Shown here piece by piece: positions 59,578 through 64,000 of a stretch of DNA of 64,000 nt (positions are counted from its first letter, which is position 1; every line of letters starts with the position of its first letter). This DNA is from Nitrosopumilaceae archaeon (GTDB lineage Archaea; Thermoproteota; Nitrososphaeria; Nitrososphaerales; Nitrosopumilaceae), in NCBI GenBank assembly GCA_024644385.1, contig JAHELB010000001.1, forward strand, positions 1 to 64,000, given 5' to 3'. The translations under genes and the position numbers were made by a program. Below the pieces are notes generated by a model. The model made no database searches. It was not told the DNA's origin and saw only the letters and a list, made by a program, of their open reading frames with translations.

Positions 59578-60504
59578 TCATTTTTTTCTTTTAACCAAAA
59601 TTACACCGATAATTATTATTACAATTAATGCCAATCCAATCACTACGAATTCGTATGGAAATTCGCTGTTTTGTGAGTGAATCATTTCAGCGATTTCAGG
59701 AGATATTAATCCTGTAATTGAAACTTCTCCCAAACTTTGAGGCCTAATATTTAACCAAACATGAGTTCCATTACTAAAATATTCTTGAAAAAATATTTTT
59801 TCTCCATCTAAAAATATTTGGTATGGCTCTGACAAAAGAGCTACAGGAATAATCATTGTTACAAATCTGTTTTTGTCTAATACATCAAAATTTAATCCTT
59901 CTGAAGCAGGATCAAAAATAATTGGGGTCAATTTAGCCCATGTTCTAGTTTCAATCAAGAACCCTTTTTCTTGAATTTTTATTTTATCAAATTGTGTTGG
60001 TACATCCAAAGAATACTCCAAAATCATTTTACAACCATGACATGTAATACCTTTTGCCTCCCCTAAATGTGCCGCTCTCTCATTCACAAAAACAAGGTCT
60101 ACCCCTTCAGGAAGTAAAAAAATAGTACTTTCAAGATAAAAAAAGTCCCAAGTCCATACATTATCTTTTAAAAGTAATTGATCCGAGAGATCATATTCTA
60201 CAATTACAAATTCCTCTGAGGGAAAGATCATTATCGATTCGTTTTCATTAAGTGATCCAAAAACCACATCATTTTCATTTTTATCTTTCACAGTAAGATT
60301 TGATTTTATTCCATCAATCAAATCTATCTGAGCAGGTAAAACTTGAGGCTTAATAACATGTTTTACGTGAACATCTCCCGCAGTATCAATTTTTACTTCG
60401 ATTGATTTTTGTTTTGACCCTTCAGTGGATGTTTGGCCAAACGCGGTTGGGAAAATTATTAACACTGAAAAAATTATTAAAAAAACAATTGAGTTTATCT
60501 TCAT
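59578..60504 (-). CDS. Exported single-pass membrane protein, unknown function
   Basis: 308 aa. Signal peptide residues 1-24 (ending AFG), a beta-rich extracytoplasmic region to about residue 275, and a C-terminal transmembrane helix (YEFVVIGLALIVIIIIGVILV) with RKK stop-transfer. One Cys pair (ITCHGCKMILEYS) near residue 153 could bind metal or form a disulfide. The gene follows cyclophilin without gap and is probably in one operon. Confidence 0.7.
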   Translation of the reverse strand: MKINSIVFLIIFSVLIIFPTAFGQTSTEGSKQKSIEVKIDTAGDVHVKHVIKPQVLPAQIDLIDGIKSNLTVKDKNENDVVFGSLNENESIMIFPSEEFVIVEYDLSDQLLLKDNVWTWDFFYLESTIFLLPEGVDLVFVNERAAHLGEAKGITCHGCKMILEYSLDVPTQFDKIKIQEKGFLIETRTWAKLTPIIFDPASEGLNFDVLDKNRFVTMIIPVALLSEPYQIFLDGEKIFFQEYFSNGTHVWLNIRPQSLGEVSITGLISPEIAEMIHSQNSEFPYEFVVIGLALIVIIIIGVILVKRKK

Positions 60505-60981
60505 CTATTCCACGGTCACATGAAGCATTTTTGCTTCTTCCAAAGGACAATCATTTTCATTCCTTTGTAAGTTCACAATTTTATCTGCAACTTCAATCCC
60601 ATCTATCACTTCACCAAAAACAGTATACTGTTTATCCAAAAAAGTGCTATCTGAAGTAACAATAAAAAATTGCGAACCAGCACTATCCGGATCTTGCGAT
60701 CTAGCCATTGAGACTATTCCTCGTAAGTGAGATCTCGAATTGAATTCAGCCTTTATAGAATATCCAGGACCTCCAGTCCCCCAAGAATTTTTATCTCCAC
60801 CTTTAGTATTAGGGTCTCCGCCTTGAATCATAAAGCCTGGAATAACCCTATGGAAAAGAGTACCGTCGTAAAATCCATCCTTGACTAATTTTTCAAAATT
60901 CCTAACCGTCTCAGGAGCCAAATCCGGGAGCAATTTCAAGGAAATTTTCCCAAAATTTGTATCAATTATAACGTTACTCAT
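60505..60981 (-). CDS. ppiB: Peptidyl-prolyl cis-trans isomerase, cyclophilin type
   Basis: 158 aa. Cyclophilin signatures FHRVIPGFMIQGGDPNTKGG near residue 43, GGPGYSIKAEFNSRSHLRGIVSMARSQDPDSAGSQFFI near residue 68, and YTVFGEVIDGIEVADKIV near residue 119. The catalytic Arg (FHRVIP) is present. Small cytosolic form. Operon with the exported protein that follows. Confidence 0.95.
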   Translation of the reverse strand: MSNVIIDTNFGKISLKLLPDLAPETVRNFEKLVKDGFYDGTLFHRVIPGFMIQGGDPNTKGGDKNSWGTGGPGYSIKAEFNSRSHLRGIVSMARSQDPDSAGSQFFIVTSDSTFLDKQYTVFGEVIDGIEVADKIVNLQRNENDCPLEEAKMLHVTVE

Positions 60982-61238
60982 TAGAGAGAACTTTATTTAT
61001 CACACCTTAAGAGTCTTTTTGTGGGGAAATTTTAAAAATTATCAAAGATGATTATTTTAAAATGAAAATTTTTCAAATGTTAATCCGTAATTCGTTAAAA
61101 AAATTATAGTTTTTATTTTAGATAGGACTAGAATAAAAAATTTGTTAAAATAATAAATTGTAAAATTTAGATTTAAAACAAAATAAACCAATTTCAAAAA
61201 GTTATAGTGTTATATAGAACAAATAAAATAAAAATTCG

Positions 61239-61457
61239 TTGAATCGTACAAATCAGAGCACGATCATTAAAGAAGCGATTAATTCTTATCTAGACAAAGG
61301 GGTAACAGACAAACAAGATATCTATTCCAAAGTTGTAGATGAACTAGGAGTTCCCCGACCAACCGTTAGAAGAGTTGCAAGAGATCTCCGAACTGAATTA
61401 TTACAAAAAATTCAGATCTTACAATCTGATATGCCTAAGACTACTGAAGACGAATAA
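61239..61457 (+). CDS. Small helix-turn-helix protein
   Basis: 72 aa, TTG start with a TTATATAG box 26 bp upstream. A helix-turn-helix is visible: DKQDIYSKVVDELGVPRPTVRRVARDLRTELLQKI (residues about 24-58). No effector domain. Small stand-alone HTH proteins are frequent in thaumarchaea and may be DNA-binding regulators. Lies alone after a 257-bp AT-rich gap. Confidence 0.75.
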   Translation: MNRTNQSTIIKEAINSYLDKGVTDKQDIYSKVVDELGVPRPTVRRVARDLRTELLQKIQILQSDMPKTTEDE

Positions 61458-61542
61458 ATTCGGCTCTTTTTTCTTTTTAATTAAAACCACCTAGTGAATT
61501 CTAGCATTACTGTTATAAACAATGAAATTTTTTTACTAAATA

Positions 61543-62019
61543 ATGGGCTATCTAGGGAACCATTTAGCTACAGTAGTGACAGGAGTTTTTGCTGCTGTTC
61601 TTACAGGTTTATGGCCAATCTTTGTTGAATTTGCGCCGATCCTTGATTTTATATTCCTAATGGCGGTTCCAATAACCTGGTTCCTAACTCTCATGTGTTG
61701 GCTTTCTCAAAAGAGCACTGATTATGCACATAAAAATTCATCTTATAGCGTTCATGAAAAAAAAAGCTTGAGTAACCAACCCCAAATTGCTCAAGTATAC
61801 ACTGCTGATGGAAAACAAGCAAGCCAAAATGAAATTAAAGAAGCAAAAACAGAATTAATTGAAGACCTAAATTTTTTAAAAGAAACTGTAAAAATTAAAG
61901 ATGATGAAATCGAAAGACTGAATCAGGAAATTTCTAATTTACAAACATTGGTCCAAATTGAATCTTTAAAAACTGAACTTGCAAATCTAAAGATTTTAGC
62001 ATCTAAATCAAAAAAATAG
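61543..62019 (+). CDS. Two-helix membrane protein with cytoplasmic coiled coil
   Basis: 158 aa. Membrane helices at about residues 5-27 and 33-52, then a long charged coiled coil (residues about 95-155: EIKEAKTELIEDLNFLKETVKIKDDEIERLNQEISNL). Fits a membrane-tethered scaffold or sensor subunit. No family recognised. The 37-aa Cys-rich gene converges on it with 1 bp between stops. Confidence 0.65.
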   Translation: MGYLGNHLATVVTGVFAAVLTGLWPIFVEFAPILDFIFLMAVPITWFLTLMCWLSQKSTDYAHKNSSYSVHEKKSLSNQPQIAQVYTADGKQASQNEIKEAKTELIEDLNFLKETVKIKDDEIERLNQEISNLQTLVQIESLKTELANLKILASKSKK

Positions 62020-62020
62020 T

Positions 62021-62134
62021 CTAATCCATGCAATGACAGCAAGACATCCCATGATTTTCTTTACACCCAGGACAACTTACAGCACCACCAAAGTGGCATT
62101 TACATGGACATATTTCAGTTAATTCTTCTTTCAA
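62021..62134 (-). CDS. 37-aa cysteine-rich microprotein
   Basis: 37 aa, TTG start (MKEELTEICPCKC). Eight cysteines in the pattern CPCKC ... CPGC ... CCHC with GMSCCHCMD at the end. Looks like a metal-binding (zinc or copper) miniprotein. An ATTAATATTT box on the opposite side (62161-62170, minus strand AAATATTAAT) is about 30 bp before the start. Too short to be sure; supported by the cysteine density and box. Confidence 0.55.
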   Translation of the reverse strand: MKEELTEICPCKCHFGGAVSCPGCKENHGMSCCHCMD

Positions 62135-62462
62135 ATTCTTTCACATTCTTTCTATAACCAATTAATATTTTATTCTTAAACTCTTTGTGACTAAAATTAA
62201 ACAATATTAAATTTAACTGCGAGTTTTACAAATGGTAATAAAAGTATTTTTTAATAGGTCTGTCTTTAACATATTTTTTGAATTGTTTACTTTAAAAATA
62301 ATGATTTTAATTTGTAACAACTGTGAAAATTTTCAAGGATGTAATTTTTGAATAAATCATTCTCTTAAACAGAATTTCGACATTCTAAAAAACAAATTAT
62401 TAATTTTAGATTTATAAATATTTTAAAATTATTTTTAAAAATGAAAAGAAAATTTCTTAAAT
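62135..62462. other. AT-rich intergenic region, no clear gene
   Basis: 328 bp of very AT-rich sequence with promoter-like boxes on both strands. It includes one 16-codon open frame (MILICNNCENFQGC type, around 62301-62351) that is too short to call. No tRNA, repeat or palindrome stands out. Confidence 0.5.
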
Positions 62463-62990
62463 TCACTCTCGAAATTTGGAGGCCATTTTTAAGGTTCCCT
62501 CTACCATTTCTTCTAATCTTTCTTTCGCAGAATCATTCAATTGTTTTTTATTGGAAATTTCATCCACAGTCAAAAATACTGCCTTGGGGTTTGCCACCAC
62601 TCGAAAATATGTTAATAATTGAGTAATTAAAGTCTGTACGTCTATAAAGCCAATAGTCCCTGCAGCCATAATGACCGTACCTGCAATCTTTCCCCCGGTT
62701 TTTTTATAATTAACATATTCAAACAAATTTTTTAAGGCTGAACTAAAAAAGGAATTGTAAATAGGAGAGCCTATCAACCACACATCTGCATCGATAATGT
62801 CATTGGTAGCATTTTTTGTAGCTTCATTATAGTTTTCTTCCGGACCTCGATAACATTCGATTTGTCCTCCTGAAAGATCAATGAATTTAACATCTACCTT
62901 TTTAGTTTTGGTAAATTCATAGACATATTTCATGGCAATCTGAGTGTTTGCATTTTTTCTTGGGCTCGCTGAGATTACTACGACTTTCAT
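62463..62990 (-). CDS. NAD(P)H-dependent FMN reductase / flavodoxin-like protein
   Basis: 175 aa. FMN-binding ISASPRKNANTQIAMKYV at the N-terminus, IGSPIYNSFFSSALKNLFEYV near residue 73 (flavodoxin-like loop) and MAAGTIGFID near residue 107. Matches the NADPH-dependent FMN reductase (SsuE/YieF) group. Donor and acceptor unknown. It lies upstream of the tRNA-Arg gene, with a 57-bp gap. Confidence 0.9.
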   Translation of the reverse strand: MKVVVISASPRKNANTQIAMKYVYEFTKTKKVDVKFIDLSGGQIECYRGPEENYNEATKNATNDIIDADVWLIGSPIYNSFFSSALKNLFEYVNYKKTGGKIAGTVIMAAGTIGFIDVQTLITQLLTYFRVVANPKAVFLTVDEISNKKQLNDSAKERLEEMVEGTLKMASKFRE

Positions 62991-63047
62991 AATTTTCCTA
63001 ATTTTCTTTCTATTTAAATCGCCATAATAATTTTTTAATTTTTAAAA

Positions 63048-63140
63048 CGGGCTTGGAGGGCTTCGATCCCTCGACCTGTAACTTAGGAGGCTACCACGCT
63101 ATCCATGTTTCGCGTCAAATTGACTCTGCGCCACAAGCCC
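63048..63140 (-). tRNA. tRNA-Arg (CCT) with a non-canonical D-loop intron
   Basis: Acceptor GGGCTTG/CAAGCCC (63134-63140/63049-63055, minus-strand sense) with discriminator G. The anticodon arm is GTAGC-CTCCTAA-GTTAC, anticodon CCT. The T arm is GAGGG-ATCGAAG-CCCTC. The D arm GCGC ... GCGT encloses 28 nt instead of the usual 8-11. The extra 18-19 nt hold GTCA-ATT-TGAC, a small hairpin next to a 3-nt bulge, as expected for an archaeal splicing motif. The mature D loop would be about AGATGGATA. Exact intron ends cannot be fixed by eye. Confidence 0.85.
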
Positions 63141-63164
63141 AGCCAAAAAAATACTTGTAAATAT

Positions 63165-63899
63165 TTAAGCGTAATCGAGATTAGTTTTGATAATATCCTG
63201 AATGTTTTTCCAATTTAGATTTTTTTTATCATCCCATTTTTCAAAATAAATTACATCCTTTAATCCAAGTCTTGGTAACCAACCTGCAGTTTCAAGATCT
63301 GGTTTTGGTTCAAACTGGTCAACATACCCTAGACACAAATATGCAACTGGAACTATGTGATTCGGTAGATCAAGAACATCTTTTAGAACATCATTTGAAA
63401 GGATACTCACCCAACCAACTCCAACACCTTCAGTCCTTGCTGCAAGCCAAAGATTTTGAATAGCACAGCAAACACTATACAATCCAGCCTCAGGGATAGT
63501 TGATCTTCCAATCACAAAGGGACCAAATTTTGATGGATCATAGGTTACACAAAGGTTTACAGGAGATTCTAAAATTCCCTCCAGTTTAAATGAAAGATAT
63601 TTTGATTTTTTGGGTTCTTCGATTAATCGAGAAGAATTTTCTTTTTCTAATTCAAAAGAATTTTTGATCTTTCTTTTTGTTTGGGGATCTTTAATTAAAA
63701 TAAAATTCCAAGGCTGAGAAAAACCTACAGATGGTGCATGGTGTCCAGCATTTAGGATTTTTGATAAAATTTCTTCTTCTATTGATCGAGATGAAAAATG
63801 TGATCGAACATCCCTTCTTGAATGAATTGCCTTGTATAACCCATTTTTCTCTTCATCTGTAAATTCCTTAGTCATCGTTCCTATTATTTCACCTTTCAT
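63165..63899 (-). CDS. bluB: 5,6-dimethylbenzimidazole synthase BluB
   Basis: 244 aa (a start eight residues in, MTKEFTDEEK, is possible). Nitroreductase fold: HSRRDVRSHFSSRSI near residue 27, AGHHAPSVGFSQPWNFILI near residue 51, GLYSVCCAIQNLWLAARTEGVGVGWVSIL near residue 137 and LCLGYVDQFEPKPDLETAGW near residue 188. These are the BluB signatures. It cleaves FMN to the lower ligand of cobalamin. With cbiH (52446) it is evidence for B12 synthesis. Confidence 0.9.
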   Translation of the reverse strand: MKGEIIGTMTKEFTDEEKNGLYKAIHSRRDVRSHFSSRSIEEEILSKILNAGHHAPSVGFSQPWNFILIKDPQTKRKIKNSFELEKENSSRLIEEPKKSKYLSFKLEGILESPVNLCVTYDPSKFGPFVIGRSTIPEAGLYSVCCAIQNLWLAARTEGVGVGWVSILSNDVLKDVLDLPNHIVPVAYLCLGYVDQFEPKPDLETAGWLPRLGLKDVIYFEKWDDKKNLNWKNIQDIIKTNLDYA

Positions 63900-63943
63900 T
63901 TGTTAAACGTTAATAATGTCTGCAACAAGTCTTGTTTTTCATT

Positions 63944-64000
63944 GGGCCGGTAGTCTAGCTGGTTAGGATACCGCCTCGACACGGCGGTGATCGTGAGTTC
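63944..64000 (+). tRNA. tRNA-Val (GAC), truncated by window end
   Basis: Starts GGGCCGG (acceptor) and continues through the D arm (GTCT/GGAT), anticodon stem CCGCC/GGCGG and loop TCGACAC, anticodon GAC at 63978-63980, to the start of the T arm (GTGAGTTC). The 3' third lies beyond the window. Position 33 is C, where nearly all tRNAs have U. The GAC reading is the most consistent, but Val is not proven without the 3' half. Confidence 0.75.

Noticed and set aside
62301..62351. 16-codon frame with three cysteines in the 62-kb gap
   Set aside because: Too short, and no ribosome-binding sequence or clear promoter spacing supports it.
1..64000. CRISPR arrays, insertion sequences, prophage or rRNA genes
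   Set aside because: No regularly spaced repeats, transposase, integrase, capsid-like genes or rRNA stretches were seen.

Overview
The window is from a low-GC archaeon of the Nitrososphaerota (Thaumarchaeota), most likely a Nitrosopumilus-like marine or groundwater lineage. The archaeal information-processing genes are the large subunit of DNA polymerase D, GINS51, one PCNA, Rpo11, TFS, the thermosome, class I CCA-adding enzyme, archaeal TyrRS and RNase Z. The physiology also fits: Amt with PII proteins, two glutamine synthetases, a membrane-anchored blue-copper protein, late cobalamin genes (cbiH, bluB) and many small thaumarchaeal families. Ammonia monooxygenase genes are not in the window, so nitrification is inferred from kinship only. 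I see no CRISPR array, insertion sequence, prophage or rRNA operon.

Layout. 1-8 kb: end of polD large subunit, glyA, thermosome, glutamine synthetase 1, gins51, AN1 zinc finger. 7.6-10 kb: SDR plus SQR-like flavoprotein, then tRNA-Pro(GGG) followed by 150 bp with scattered tRNA T-arm-like pieces. 10-13 kb: secreted PepSY-like protein and a bacterial-type NAD+-dependent formate dehydrogenase. 13-16.5 kb: RNA-processing genes (kinase, cca, thpR on one strand; UPF0200 and UPF0201 on the other). 16.5-22 kb: small exported proteins, VOC protein, then a tight prs / Trm-G10-like / rnz / sir2 operon. 22-29 kb: MscS channel divergent from a KamA-like radical SAM enzyme, glutamine synthetase 2, APC transporter. 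29.5-37.5 kb: a signalling and stress island with two CBS/UspA pairs, a lactate/malate dehydrogenase-like enzyme, a VIT1/CCC1 transporter, a J-domain protein and a receptor adenylate cyclase. 37.5-48 kb: PII protein, cupredoxin, ferredoxin, PLP enzyme, AmrS, a dual-specificity phosphatase, two tandem microproteins, then a second nitrogen cluster (PII-like fusion, GlnK, Amt). 48-56 kb: rpo11-tfs-pcn, aspartokinase, a duplicated-domain exported protein, cbiH, tyrS, a DegT aminotransferase and an MtrA-like corrinoid protein. 56-64 kb: dUTPase, PfkB kinase, cyclophilin, small zinc proteins, flavodoxin-like reductase, tRNA-Arg(CCT) with a D-loop insertion, bluB and the start of a tRNA-Val.

Expression style. 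Many genes start with TTG or GTG, and an AT-rich TATA-like box lies about 25-30 bp upstream of the start codon. That is the geometry of leaderless transcripts. I used it to choose starts and to support four very short genes (37-51 aa). Two genes, the LDH/MDH-like enzyme and the cupredoxin, lack a usable ATG/GTG/TTG where their proteins must begin. Each could be restored by one extra base.

Points most worth attention: the NAD+-dependent formate dehydrogenase with every catalytic residue in place; a PII domain fused to an unknown C-terminal domain beside glnK-amt; paralogous 45- and 50-aa microproteins; an MtrA-like protein outside methanogens; a tRNA-Arg intron at a non-canonical place; a J-domain with HSD instead of HPD; and repeated operator-like elements before the ferredoxin gene and between mscS and kamA.
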